Source: an uncultured Verrucomicrobiota bacterium (GTDB lineage: Bacteria; Verrucomicrobiota; Verrucomicrobiia; Limisphaerales; UBA9464). From it: DNA of 64,000 nt. Within the stretch, counting starts at the first letter, position 1. The number at the start of each line of letters is the position of its first letter. A program made the position numbers and the translations under genes. Location: positions 62,001 through 126,000 of the forward strand of contig CAIVQH010000054.1 of the NCBI GenBank assembly GCA_903907995.1, read 5' to 3'. Below the pieces are notes generated by a model, which saw nothing but the letters and a program-made list of their open reading frames with translations, was not told the DNA's origin and ran no database searches. Positions 17,712 through 26,298 of the stretch are shown one piece after another.

Positions 17712-18170
17712 ATGGCCAAGCCTGAGTTGAAGCCAATCCCAGCCGAGGAGCTCGTCAAGCGTGCCCTCGGCGTGATCCGTGACGCCAAGTTCCCGCAGCT
17801 TGCCACCATGGATGGCGACCAACCGCGCCTCCGCCCGGTGTCGCCGGTGAAGACCGACGGCTTCGTGATCTACGTCGCGAACCTCCGCAGCTACGGCAAG
17901 ACCGCCGAGATCGCGGCCAATCCCAAGGTTGAGCTGTGCTATGTGGACGAACGGCACGACCAGGTCCGCATCACCGGCGTCGCCGAAGTGCTCACCGACC
18001 GCGCCGTGCTGGAGGACATCTGGAACACCAATCCCCTGCTCCGCCGCTATCTCGGCACGCCGGATAACCCGGCCCTGATCATCTACCGCGTGGTGCCGAA
18101 CCGCGTCCGCTACATGCAGGAATGGGCGCTGGAGTATTACGAAGTGCCCTTGGACGTGGCTCAGCAATGA
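17712..18170 (+). CDS. Pyridoxamine 5'-phosphate oxidase-family (split-barrel flavin-binding) protein
   Basis: 152 residues with the PPOX split-barrel pattern: KFPQLATMDGDQPRLRPVSP, FVIYVANLRSYGKTAEIAAN, KVELCYVDERHDQVRITGVA, then ALIIYRVVPNRVRYM. This subgroup binds FMN, F420 or heme and acts on small molecules; it is not the vitamin B6 enzyme itself. Length is typical for a small general-stress or nitroreductase-like member. It is a single gene on the plus strand, followed by a large intergenic repeat. Confidence 0.85.
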   Translation: MAKPELKPIPAEELVKRALGVIRDAKFPQLATMDGDQPRLRPVSPVKTDGFVIYVANLRSYGKTAEIAANPKVELCYVDERHDQVRITGVAEVLTDRAVLEDIWNTNPLLRRYLGTPDNPALIIYRVVPNRVRYMQEWALEYYEVPLDVAQQ

Positions 18171-18245
18171 TGCAGCCAAGAGCGTCTCCAAGCGCCGCAT
18201 GGGTTCCCTTTCCAAAAACCTCCTCACGCATCTGCTGGCCGCAGC

Positions 18246-18466
18246 GCTGAAAGCGCGTCTGAATATTGCCTGGGGTGGAGCGAACACCGTGAGCGAAGCC
18301 GCAGGGATAGGCCTCACTGGGTTGATCTGCGGGCTGAAGGCCTGACTCCAGCGCCACCAACGCATTCGGACGCACTTACAGCGCTCGGCGGCTTTGGCTC
18401 CGTCAACCTGGGGCTGCGCACGCGCGGCTCGCTACACCCCAGGCATTCTTCGGACGGGCTTTCAGC
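18246..18466. repeat. Large imperfect inverted repeat (about 38-nt arms)
   Basis: The left arm (18246-18283, GCTGAAAGCGCGTCTGAATA then TTGCCTGGGGTGGAGCGA) pairs with the right arm (18429-18466) with about five mismatches; the core TGCCTGGGGTGNAGCGA differs at one base. Between the arms are further complementary GC-rich words. It fills most of the 388-bp gap 18171-18558. The arms carry the GCTGAAAGC and CCTGGGGT words seen in dispersed repeats of related genomes (recollection, not checked). Confidence 0.7.
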
Positions 18467-18558
18467 CATGACGTAGGAGTGAGGAGGAGTTGAACACTTC
18501 ATGACGTCGAGTGTCCATGTCTGGTGAAATTTGGGCCTTTCACCTTCACCAAGTCCGC

Positions 18559-19275
18559 ATGAAAACCAAACTCCCTGCACTGCTCACCCTCGCCGTCGTT
18601 CTCCTCACCGGCTGCGTCCGCTCCATCTCCGATTCTGGCTACGCGCAGGACCGGGGCTGGAATCGCGGTTACAATCCCGGTTACAAGGGAGAGTTGAGTG
18701 AATTCGACGTCCTCGGCCTCCAGCGCGGCACCAACGTGACCGACGCGCAGATCGCTTCGGCACTCGATGGTGCGCAGCGCGTGCACCTGCGCAAGGGAGC
18801 CACCGTGATGCTGATCCAGTCAGGAGCCTATCTGCCGGATGAGCCAATGCGGACCGAGTTCGGCAAGTACTTCAACGTGATCCCCTTCGGCGGGCAGCCG
18901 GCCGAATCGTCCGGCGGTTCCTATGCCGGCTCGTTGCGCCTGGCTGCCGCGCGGGCCGGCTGTGAAACGCTGGTCTGTTATTGGGGCACGCTTGAGTCCG
19001 CGCACGAAGCCTACGGCACCAAGATGGTCTCGTGGGTCCCGGTGGTGGGTGGTGTGGTCCCGGACGAGAAACAACATATGCGCATCCGGCTCAAGGTGGC
19101 GCTGGTGGATGTGCGGAGCGGCAGCTGGACCATCTTCAGCCCGGAACCCCGGAGCGATGCCTCCGCGAGTGGCCGCTATTACCGCGAGGAATCGGACCAG
19201 CGGCAGGTGGAGAAGCTCAAGCAGCTCGCCTACAACGGCGCAGCCGAGGACGTGGTCAAAATCTACGCTAACTGA
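18559..19275 (+). CDS. Predicted lipoprotein of unknown function
   Basis: 238 residues. The N-terminus is a type II signal: LLTLAVVLLTGC, lipobox LTGC with lipidated Cys at about residue 17. Downstream: YKGELSEFDVLGLQRGTNVT, LRKGATVMLIQSGAYLPDEP, AAARAGCETLVCYWGTLES, and VSWVPVVGGVVPDEKQHMRI. The shape is an alpha/beta domain after a short linker. I do not recognise a named family. It stands alone between an upstream repeat and a convergent radical SAM gene. ATG 18559 places the start right at the signal peptide; an upstream in-frame ATG at 18511 is less likely. Confidence 0.75.
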   Translation: MKTKLPALLTLAVVLLTGCVRSISDSGYAQDRGWNRGYNPGYKGELSEFDVLGLQRGTNVTDAQIASALDGAQRVHLRKGATVMLIQSGAYLPDEPMRTEFGKYFNVIPFGGQPAESSGGSYAGSLRLAAARAGCETLVCYWGTLESAHEAYGTKMVSWVPVVGGVVPDEKQHMRIRLKVALVDVRSGSWTIFSPEPRSDASASGRYYREESDQRQVEKLKQLAYNGAAEDVVKIYAN

Positions 19276-19419
19276 ACGGTAGCTCCCCGAGGGAGCGCGG
19301 TTCTGTGAGCCGCAGCAAGCTGCGTGGCCGGACGCGTTCGCGCTTTCACCGCCTGCCTTGCTAGGAAAATTGCTGCGGGTCACAGACCCGCGCTCCGGGC
19401 GACCCGGCACTACTATTGC

Positions 19420-20571
19420 TCACGTCGTCTGGCGCGGCAGGAAATCGCCCGACAGCCCCTCTTTGTTCTCGAGCTGGCGCTGGGCGAGCCACTCCGGTGT
19501 GACCGGCTTGTACATCGTGCAGCCGCGGCAGACTTCGGGGCGTTTCCCCTCGAAGAACCCCTCGATGATGTTCCAGGCGCGCTCGCCGCGGATCACGTCC
19601 GTGAAGGAGGTCTGGTGCAGGTTGCCGACGATCAGGTCGTCGAAGTCGCTCTTCAGCAACCGGCATGCACACAGACGCACGCTGCCATCGTGCCGCACTG
19701 AGTAGGCAAACAGACGCTGACAGGGCAGGTTCACCGGCTCCGGTGCCACGCGCAGCTTTTGTACCCCGAGCATGTCCTTGCCCTCGATGCGCCCGCCCCA
19801 GTTGTCGTAATCGATCGTGAAATTCACCCGCACCTTCTCCGAGAAGTACGGCTTGATCTTCTGCTGATAGTCCGCCGAACGGATGATCTCGCTGGGTTTC
19901 TGCGCGTTGCGGAACTCGATGACCACCCGCACGGGCTCGCCCTTGCTCCGGTTGTACTCGAGCAGGTTCTGGATGCCGCTGATCACCTGGTCGTACTTGT
20001 CCACGCCGTAAACCTTCTTGTACAGCTCGCGGTCCGTGCCCTGGGTGCTGATCGAGACGAAGTGGATGCCGCTGTCGATGAGCCGGCGGTAGTTGTCCTT
20101 GTGGTTCAGCAGGATCGCGTTGGTGTAGAAACCCACGTACCCCAGCTTGGCCTCCTGAGTGGCGTACCGGACCTTCTCGAACACTTCCGGATCCACCAGC
20201 GGATCGCCCACGACCGGCGTCAGGTCGAGGTAATGGCCGCCATTCTTGGCGAACTGATCCACCGCCGTCTTGAACGTCGCCAGCGGCATCACCCCGGTCT
20301 GGAGAGTCTTGGCATCCACCACGCGCGGGTACGCGCAGAAATTGCATCGGGCGTTGCAGATGTTGGTGATGCCGACGTTGAGGTCGATGACCCGGCGTGG
20401 CTCGTGGTGGAACTTGCTCAGCTCGGCGACGGGGAAGCCGGCATTCGCGGCGCTGCGATTGCGCCGGCGCAGGGTACGGCTGCGGAGCTGGTGCGCGCCG
20501 GCATACAGCCAGTCCGCGACCAGACCGGTGCTGTGCACCCAGTGGTAAAGCTTCAGTTTTAAACCCTTCAT
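19420..20571 (-). CDS. Radical SAM protein with SPASM-type C-terminal domain
   Basis: 383 residues from ATG 20571. The radical SAM 4Fe-4S motif is CNARCNFC (CX3CX2C) in the context VGITNICNARCNFCAYPRVV. The barrel continues with HYLDLTPVVGDPLVDPEVFE and GIHFVSISTQGTDRELYKKV. The C-terminus has further cysteines for an auxiliary cluster: LPCQRLFAYSVRHDGSVRLC, CACRLL and EVCRGCTMYKP. Such enzymes mature peptides or modify lipids, sugars or proteins. No peptide precursor is seen nearby, so the substrate is open. The closest look-alikes are radical SAM proteins in polysaccharide or O-antigen regions (inference). An upstream in-frame ATG at 20604 is possible. Confidence 0.88.
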   Translation of the reverse strand: MKGLKLKLYHWVHSTGLVADWLYAGAHQLRSRTLRRRNRSAANAGFPVAELSKFHHEPRRVIDLNVGITNICNARCNFCAYPRVVDAKTLQTGVMPLATFKTAVDQFAKNGGHYLDLTPVVGDPLVDPEVFEKVRYATQEAKLGYVGFYTNAILLNHKDNYRRLIDSGIHFVSISTQGTDRELYKKVYGVDKYDQVISGIQNLLEYNRSKGEPVRVVIEFRNAQKPSEIIRSADYQQKIKPYFSEKVRVNFTIDYDNWGGRIEGKDMLGVQKLRVAPEPVNLPCQRLFAYSVRHDGSVRLCACRLLKSDFDDLIVGNLHQTSFTDVIRGERAWNIIEGFFEGKRPEVCRGCTMYKPVTPEWLAQRQLENKEGLSGDFLPRQTT

Positions 20572-20744
20572 GCGCCGTTGTGCGGTGGTCCGGTGTGACG
20601 CCAATTCACGCCCGGTTCAAGGAGAACCGCCCCGGTAAGGTAGTTGAATTTGGAACGCAGGAAAACAGGAAGGGGCTGATTTCCAGGATTCTTTGCATGC
20701 CAAAACCCAAACAGACCACGCCCGAATTTTCCCAGCAGGCAGTT

Positions 20745-21392
20745 TCACGAAGGGATCTGCCGCAAAAACGCCTGTTCCAACGCCTGAAACCGGGGCCTTA
20801 AGTCACCGTAAATTTCCAAAGTGAGGTTGTACCGACCGTAGTGCTCAAGAATGTAATGGCAAACGGAGGCAAGTTGGGGCGCGCTCGCCACCAGCTCGCT
20901 AGCCTCAAACTCTAAACGAGACTCCAGAATACTGGCAAAACAGTGGATGATGTGGGAATCCCCGCTGGCAGCTACACTCTGGATATAACCGATGGCGGCC
21001 AATACATAGAAGCGGAAGGCGGCCGGCCCCATAAACCTCAGGTCTTCCTCGTAAATGATCGACGCTTCGCGAAACAACGCCTCAGCCTCAGTTAAATTTT
21101 TGCCGAGAAAATGTCGCACCGCCGTCTGTTCATCGAGGTTTCCACGGGTGGGGTTTATTTCTTCGGTGGTAGGCAAGGCCAAGGCTTGCCCACACTCAAT
21201 CAAGGCATTCTTGGCCAGCGTTCTGAATTTTTCACCATCGGCCTGCACGACCGTGATCGTGACATGGCCGGTGGCGATTGTCTTGATGTCCCGCACGCTG
21301 GCCGATTTTCCGGCGTGAGCGACGCCAATGACTTCACAGGGTGCATCGTCACGTAGTTTGACCGGAGGTGAAGGAATCGCTTTCGACTTCAT
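20745..21392 (-). CDS. Hypothetical protein, predicted soluble
   Basis: 215 residues, no signal peptide or membrane helix. Composition is balanced, with helical segments such as LTEAEALFREASIIYEED, AAFRFYVLAAIGYIQSVA and VCHYILEHYGRYNLTLEIYG. I do not recognise the family. GC content is visibly lower than in neighbours. It is followed on the same strand by other unknown genes (21427-22477 lies upstream), so these may form one loosely spaced set of foreign origin. Confidence 0.65.
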   Translation of the reverse strand: MKSKAIPSPPVKLRDDAPCEVIGVAHAGKSASVRDIKTIATGHVTITVVQADGEKFRTLAKNALIECGQALALPTTEEINPTRGNLDEQTAVRHFLGKNLTEAEALFREASIIYEEDLRFMGPAAFRFYVLAAIGYIQSVAASGDSHIIHCFASILESRLEFEASELVASAPQLASVCHYILEHYGRYNLTLEIYGDLRPRFQALEQAFLRQIPS

Positions 21393-21426
21393 GGCTTAGG
21401 CTTCTACGAGCCCGATCAACGGCCCT

Positions 21427-21891
21427 TCAATGCGGGGCGTTCATAAACGGGATGACGCAAAAGATGATCACCAGCAGGATCAGGAAACCCAGATAGGCGA
21501 GAAACACATACTGCTGCCGTTTCCTGGCGGCTTTCAGCTCGCGAATCGCGGAGTCATCGTACGGCTGCCCGGGCAATGGTGGTGGCGAAGTCAGCACACG
21601 CGTCACATCAATCCCACCCATCAGGTTGTTAATGATCGCCACTGGCGTCGCGAAGATGCCGAGGATCGACCACCAGCCCAGAAAGAAGCAGAACAGCGCA
21701 TGCTTGAAACCCACCATTCGGCGGGTTGTGTGCGGTCCCACCCAGACGAATTCGGTCGTCCGCTGGGTGTAGATCAGGAGGGAGAGCACATGATCGTATT
21801 GCACGATGGCCCCGCCATGACTTTGGTAATTATCGAGCAGCTCCTGAAGATTGGGAATCGAGGATTTCGTCGTCCAGAAAATTGGGATCAT
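21427..21891 (-). CDS. Hypothetical membrane protein with two C-terminal-half helices
   Basis: 154 residues. The first half is soluble (IPNLQELLDNYQSHGGAIVQ, TTEFVWVGPHTTRRMVG). It then has two hydrophobic segments: ALFCFFLGWWSILGIFATPV and YVFLAYLGFLILLVIIFCVI. Between them is a Pro-rich loop TSPPPLPGQPYDD. No family recognised. It lies 34 bp upstream of the 20745-21392 gene on the same strand and has similar lower GC, so an operon is plausible. Confidence 0.65.
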   Translation of the reverse strand: MIPIFWTTKSSIPNLQELLDNYQSHGGAIVQYDHVLSLLIYTQRTTEFVWVGPHTTRRMVGFKHALFCFFLGWWSILGIFATPVAIINNLMGGIDVTRVLTSPPPLPGQPYDDSAIRELKAARKRQQYVFLAYLGFLILLVIIFCVIPFMNAPH

Positions 21892-22009
21892 ACCTTGGGT
21901 GTGATGCTGTCTGAGGCCGGAAAACTGGGCACTGCGAAAGGCAGCGTCAATCGCATAACGGAATTGAACTCATCAAGGCCTATTCGTCCGGTATGGAAGC
22001 AATCCATCC

Positions 22010-22477
22010 TCACTTCTCCGGCTCGCCATCCAAAATGAACCGGAGTGAAATCTGTCGAAGTTGAAATCCATCTGGCTTCGGGACGTGTTCCCGGTCTGCC
22101 GGCGCAACCCAATACTCTATTCCCTCAAAATCAGCACGGAACAAGTCCTCAGCCGTCCCCCTTTCCGGTATCAGGATCACATGGGTCCGTTCCGCTGCAA
22201 AAATATAACGTCCCGATTGTTTATGCTCGTCACCGACAACGTCCGTGTAGCGGGTGTCGGCATAGCTGCCATCCGGACGCAACAAAACCCGGCGTCCAGC
22301 GTGAGAAAATCCTCCGCGATTGTCGAGCAGGATACCAGCACCGGTCGGCGTGCTGGCGGTTTGTGGCCTGAACTCCTCGGATCGCTTCAGCTCTCGTTCA
22401 AGGACTGCCCCGACAACAGCAGCCGCAATCAGGACGGCTACGAGCAATAGAAGCAGTTTTTTTGAAGGTATCTCCAC
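22010..22477 (-). CDS. Hypothetical membrane-anchored protein
   Basis: 155 residues from a GTG start. One N-terminal helix (LLLLLVAVLIAAAVVGAVLE) acts as anchor or uncleaved signal. The remainder is a small extracytoplasmic domain: GRRVLLRPDGSYADTRYTDV, SGRYIFAAERTHVILIPERG. The pattern of a property written and then expressed per residue resembles small beta-rich domains, but I recognise no family. Same strand as the two genes downstream; gap to them is about 118 bp. Confidence 0.6.
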   Translation of the reverse strand: MEIPSKKLLLLLVAVLIAAAVVGAVLERELKRSEEFRPQTASTPTGAGILLDNRGGFSHAGRRVLLRPDGSYADTRYTDVVGDEHKQSGRYIFAAERTHVILIPERGTAEDLFRADFEGIEYWVAPADREHVPKPDGFQLRQISLRFILDGEPEK

Positions 22478-22520
22478 AAACGGGTTGGAGCTTCTAGCCC
22501 GTTAGCATCAGGACGCTGGC

Positions 22521-24533
22521 CTACTTCAGCTCCCACTTCTCCCCAAAGAAACCGGCGGCCGCAATGCCACCGGGGGCGCGCGAGGTCACGGGCTTGGTGA
22601 TGTCGATCACTGCCCAGTCAGGGAGCTTCGGGGTCTGGCGGGCGTTGTTGAGGTAGTCGTATTCGCGGAAGGTGAAGCCGCTGTTCAGCACCACGTAGCG
22701 GGCCGGGTTGAGCGGGTTCGGGTAGATGAGCACGGGCACGGCCTCGCCGGCCGCGTAGGTCTTGCCGCCGACCACGAGGCCGGCGGCCGTCCACTTCACC
22801 GGGAGCTTGTCGGCGAGCTTCGCCAGGAGGGCGTTACTGGAGGGGTCGCCCCACAGGACAAGATTGTTCGCCGCGATGTCGGCCTCAGTCACGGCGCTGT
22901 CGTCCTTCACGCGGGCGTCGCCGCGGTACTCCCGCCGCCAGTGCTCGGTGGCGTGGCCCATCTCGGCGGTGACCCAGGCGCCGACGGTCGCATTGAGCGG
23001 CTGGCCGGTGGGGCGGACGAACAGGAACGCGTCCATGAACGCGTCATCAATCGGTCCCTGGAGGCCGTGGCGCTTCCGCAGACTGTCCTCGGGCAGCTTC
23101 TCAAAGCGCCAGGCCACCCCGCGCTTCACCAGGCTGGCGCTCCAGGAGCGGTCGGTCTGGGTGGTGACGGTGGTGACCTTTTCGCCGTTGATCTCGATGT
23201 TGACCGGCTGGAGCAGATCAAACGGGCTGAGCCCCGTCGGAATCGTCAGCGTGAGGGCCTCGACGTTGGTGGTGGTGATCTCGACGGCGTTGTCCTCGGG
23301 CACCAGCTTCGCCTCGACGCGGGCCGGTTCCCAGTGGTGACCAAGCGCATCCACCGTCACCCAGGCCATCTCGTTGTAGCGAAGCGAATGGGTGACGAAA
23401 CGAACCGTCTTCGGCAGCGGATCGCGGCCGTGTGCGACGAGCGCGTCAATGCGGCGGTTCAGCTCGGCCTTGGTGACCTTCTCGTAGCTGTGGCCGGTTT
23501 TGGGGCCGATCAGATGAGTGAGTTCCAGGCCTTCGGCGGCCATCGCCTTGGCCATGACGTCGGCGGCCTGCTTCTGGCCGTCGATGCCACCGCTATACGC
23601 GACGAGGGGGACCATGGAGGTATTAAGCGCGATGGTGGTGGAATCGTAGAGCCGCCAGAGCTGCTGCTCCCACGGGGCGGGCGTGAGTTTTTCGTTTTGG
23701 AAAACGTGCAGGAACTCCGCCGTCTCGCTGAAACCCGCGCCCGGCGCGGCGGCGGCCCAGCGGCTGGCGTAATGGGTGGTGAAGTGCCAGCACGCCGCCC
23801 CGCCGAGGGAGAAGCCGCGCACGACCAGTCGGTCGTCATCGATCTGGTAGTGCTTCTTCACGTCATCGAGGGCTTCCCAGAAATCGGTTTCGCCAGCAAA
23901 GCGCGAGCCGTTGCAGTAGCGACCGTAGAGGTGGAGCACGAAGGCATTGGGCGGCGTGAACTCACCGGGGCTCCGCATGCGATCGCTGAGGAAGGACAGT
24001 TCGCTCAGGGTTTCGCCGCGCCCGTGAAACCAGAAATCGAGGCGGAACTTCTGGGGTGAATCCGGTGACCAGGTCGGCGGCACCACCAGCCCATAAGGCT
24101 GCACGGAGCCATCGATGCGGGAGATGTAGCCGCGCACAACCAGCCCGCGCGCCTCGTTCCAGTGGGGCTTGCCCTCGCGGAGCGAGGCGATCCGGGCCTG
24201 CCCTTCCTTGAGCTGCGCGCGGGCGGCGGCGACCTCGTTGGTGCGGAAGATCTCGTCATAGCGCAGCGCCCAGTCCACCGCCTTGTGGAAGATCTGCACG
24301 TCGGGCAGCAGCGCCAGGCGGGCGGGCTTGTCGGCCAGTTCCTTGCGAAGCGTCTCAATGTCACTGCCCAGCTGCGCCACGCCGTCGGTCAGTTCCTTGC
24401 GGGCGTCGTCCGGGATGACGACGCCGGCCGGCGGAATACGGCGAACATTCTCGATCTGGTTATCTGCCGGGCCATCGGCCAGGGCGGCGGCAAAGGTGGC
24501 GAGCAGGGCGAGGGCAGTCAGGCGTGCGTGCAT
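22521..24533 (-). CDS. Secreted alpha/beta hydrolase (esterase/peptidase S9-like)
   Basis: 670 residues with a signal peptide (LTALALLATFAAALADG). After a helical N-terminal region (about 30-140) comes a hydrolase domain: YGLVVPPTWSPD, LDFWFHGRGETLSELSF (oxyanion loop), and nucleophile elbow VVRGFSLGGAACWHF with Ser in GFSLGG. PLVAYSGGIDGQKQAADVM and LIGPKTGHSYEKVTK give the likely Asp and His. The C-terminal 250 residues are beta-rich, perhaps for binding. It may be a carbohydrate esterase or a polymer hydrolase. Its neighbours do not narrow the substrate. Confidence 0.8.
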   Translation of the reverse strand: MHARLTALALLATFAAALADGPADNQIENVRRIPPAGVVIPDDARKELTDGVAQLGSDIETLRKELADKPARLALLPDVQIFHKAVDWALRYDEIFRTNEVAAARAQLKEGQARIASLREGKPHWNEARGLVVRGYISRIDGSVQPYGLVVPPTWSPDSPQKFRLDFWFHGRGETLSELSFLSDRMRSPGEFTPPNAFVLHLYGRYCNGSRFAGETDFWEALDDVKKHYQIDDDRLVVRGFSLGGAACWHFTTHYASRWAAAAPGAGFSETAEFLHVFQNEKLTPAPWEQQLWRLYDSTTIALNTSMVPLVAYSGGIDGQKQAADVMAKAMAAEGLELTHLIGPKTGHSYEKVTKAELNRRIDALVAHGRDPLPKTVRFVTHSLRYNEMAWVTVDALGHHWEPARVEAKLVPEDNAVEITTTNVEALTLTIPTGLSPFDLLQPVNIEINGEKVTTVTTQTDRSWSASLVKRGVAWRFEKLPEDSLRKRHGLQGPIDDAFMDAFLFVRPTGQPLNATVGAWVTAEMGHATEHWRREYRGDARVKDDSAVTEADIAANNLVLWGDPSSNALLAKLADKLPVKWTAAGLVVGGKTYAAGEAVPVLIYPNPLNPARYVVLNSGFTFREYDYLNNARQTPKLPDWAVIDITKPVTSRAPGGIAAAGFFGEKWELK

Positions 24534-24584
24534 GAGCGGAAGGGACGAAAGCAGACGCGGGTCGCTTCAAAGGGGCAAGCGCAT

Positions 24585-24697
24585 ATCAAAATCCAAGCTC
24601 CAAAATCCAAGCGCCAATGAAACACCAAGCACCAATCTTTCAAGAAGCCCCAACGTACGCTTTGAGCTTGGTACCTGAAGTTTCTCTGGAGCTTCCC
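24585..24697. repeat. Quasi-tandem palindromic element (CCAAGC / GCTTGG words)
   Basis: The left part reads AAATCCAAGCTCCAAAATCC and AACACCAAGCACCAATC. The right part carries the complements TTTGAGCTTGGTACC and TGAAGTTTCTCTGGAGCTT (24676-24694). That last 19-mer occurs again exactly at 35830-35848. It fills the gap between the hydrolase start and the DUF1275 stop and touches the latter. Confidence 0.75.
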
Positions 24698-25450
24698 TCA
24701 GCTCCCCGGAAAACTGCTCGTGCGGGGCGGCTGAGGGGAGGCTTCCTGCATCAGGTCCACCAGACCACGGTGGGTGATGAACCAGAAAATACCTCCGGCC
24801 AGCGTGCAACCCACCGCCGCGAGCGACAGGCACATGGGGCCGAAATGATGGTTGGCCAACGCCCCGATCCACCCACCCACGCCGAACGCCAGCACCAGCG
24901 TGAGCAGGAAGCGCAGCTTCCACCACTCGATCTGCCGGTGCCGCACCCAATGCCCCAGCATCACCCCGATATCGGTCATCGTCCCGGTCACGTGGGTGGT
25001 GCGGATGATGAGGCCGCAGTAGCTGCTGCCGGTGCCGTTCTGAAGACCGCAGGCCATGGCCACGGCCGCAAGGCCCAGCCGCTGTTTGGTGATCAGCAAA
25101 AAGGTCGCGAGCGCCAGCAGCGCGCCTTCCACCATCAGGGCGACTCCGTAACGGCGGTTCGGGATGAGCTGCCAGGCTCCGACAATGATTCCGGCCAGGG
25201 CCGCCCCCGCCAGGAATCCCAGCACGATGCTCAAGGAGGCCCAGGCATCGCTCCAGAGCCCCTGCGCCAGATCGATGCCGAGATGGGAAACGGCCCCGGT
25301 CATGTGGCTGACCGGCGTGAGGAAAAAACCGAGCCCGACCGAGTTGACGTAGCCGGCGGTGCCCGCGAAGGCTGCCGCCCCGGGCAGCAAATGCCGTATT
25401 TTGCGGTAAGCCTCACGGCGATCAACCGGTTGCGGATGGGAATAGGGCAT
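24698..25450 (-). CDS. DUF1275 (YoaK-like) membrane protein
   Basis: 250 residues with about six membrane helices. Signature stretches: AGYVNSVGLGFFLTPVSHMT (usually GYxDAxxF...TGHMTG), CGLQNGTGSSYCGLIIRTTH and VTGTMTDIGVMLG. DUF1275 proteins are inner-membrane proteins of unknown function, often listed as putative transporters. The C-terminal tail is short and hydrophilic. The gene is divergent from the response regulator gene at 25621 across 170 bp. Confidence 0.88.
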   Translation of the reverse strand: MPYSHPQPVDRREAYRKIRHLLPGAAAFAGTAGYVNSVGLGFFLTPVSHMTGAVSHLGIDLAQGLWSDAWASLSIVLGFLAGAALAGIIVGAWQLIPNRRYGVALMVEGALLALATFLLITKQRLGLAAVAMACGLQNGTGSSYCGLIIRTTHVTGTMTDIGVMLGHWVRHRQIEWWKLRFLLTLVLAFGVGGWIGALANHHFGPMCLSLAAVGCTLAGGIFWFITHRGLVDLMQEASPQPPRTSSFPGS

Positions 25451-25620
25451 GGCGCACAGAACGCGAGGCGAGGGCGGCGTTGCGAACGCCCTTCACCACC
25501 GAAGGGTCTGAAGGTGCGCCGACTGCCAGCAGCCGCAATGAAGATTGTGCAAAAGGATCCCTGGCCCTGATTTTTGACGCAGCATTTTGCGCGTGGTGAT
25601 GGTATTCGTGGCGCGAGCTC

Positions 25621-26298
25621 ATGCGTATCCTGATTGCCGAAGACGAAGCCAAGGTGGCCCAGCACATAGCAGCGGGGCTCCGGGCCGAGGGCTATGCGGT
25701 AGATATCGCCGCCGATGGCGAAGAAGCCCTCTGGCTGGCCGAGAACAACCCCTTCGACGTGATCGTGTGCGACGTGATGATGCCCGGCAAAGACGGCTTC
25801 ACCGTCGTGCGGCACCTGCGGCGCAAGCAGATCACCACCCCGGTGATCTTCGTCTCCGCGCGCGGCGAGATCGAGGACCGGGTGCGTGGGCTCGACGCCG
25901 GCGCGGATGACTATCTCGTAAAACCCTTCTCGTTCGCCGAGCTCCTGGCGCGCGTCCGGGCGGTGCTGCGCCGACAGCGACCGCAGGCCATCAATGTGAT
26001 CCGCGTGGCCGACCTTGAGTTGGACCTGGTCACGCATCGCGCCCGGCGCGGCGGCGAGGAGATCGAGCTGACCAATCGCGAATTCGCCCTGCTGGAGTTC
26101 CTCATGACCAACTCGCCCCGCCCCGTGAGCAAGACGGCCATCGTCGAACACGTCTGGGACCAGCACTTCGACTCGGAGACGAACGTGGTGAACGTCTATG
26201 TAAACTATCTCCGCAAGAAGATCGACCGGCCCGAGTGGAAGCCGCTGGTGCAGACGATGCGCGGGGTCGGGTTTGCGCTGCGGGAGGAGCCGGCATGA
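25621..26298 (+). CDS. OmpR/PhoB-family response regulator
   Basis: 225 residues. The receiver domain is 1-120 with the acidic pocket AEDEA, phospho-acceptor D51 (IVCDVMMPGKDG), T/S in FVSARGE and the lysine in DYLVKPFSFAE. The winged-helix DNA-binding domain (about 130-222) has ELTNREFALLEFLMT and NVVNVYVNYLRKKIDRPEW. It resembles CusR/QseB-type regulators. The stop overlaps the start of the kinase gene by 4 bp (ATGA). The DUF3570/DUF4266 cluster begins downstream on the same strand, so it is the natural candidate for the cluster's regulator. Confidence 0.95.
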   Translation: MRILIAEDEAKVAQHIAAGLRAEGYAVDIAADGEEALWLAENNPFDVIVCDVMMPGKDGFTVVRHLRRKQITTPVIFVSARGEIEDRVRGLDAGADDYLVKPFSFAELLARVRAVLRRQRPQAINVIRVADLELDLVTHRARRGGEEIELTNREFALLEFLMTNSPRPVSKTAIVEHVWDQHFDSETNVVNVYVNYLRKKIDRPEWKPLVQTMRGVGFALREEPA

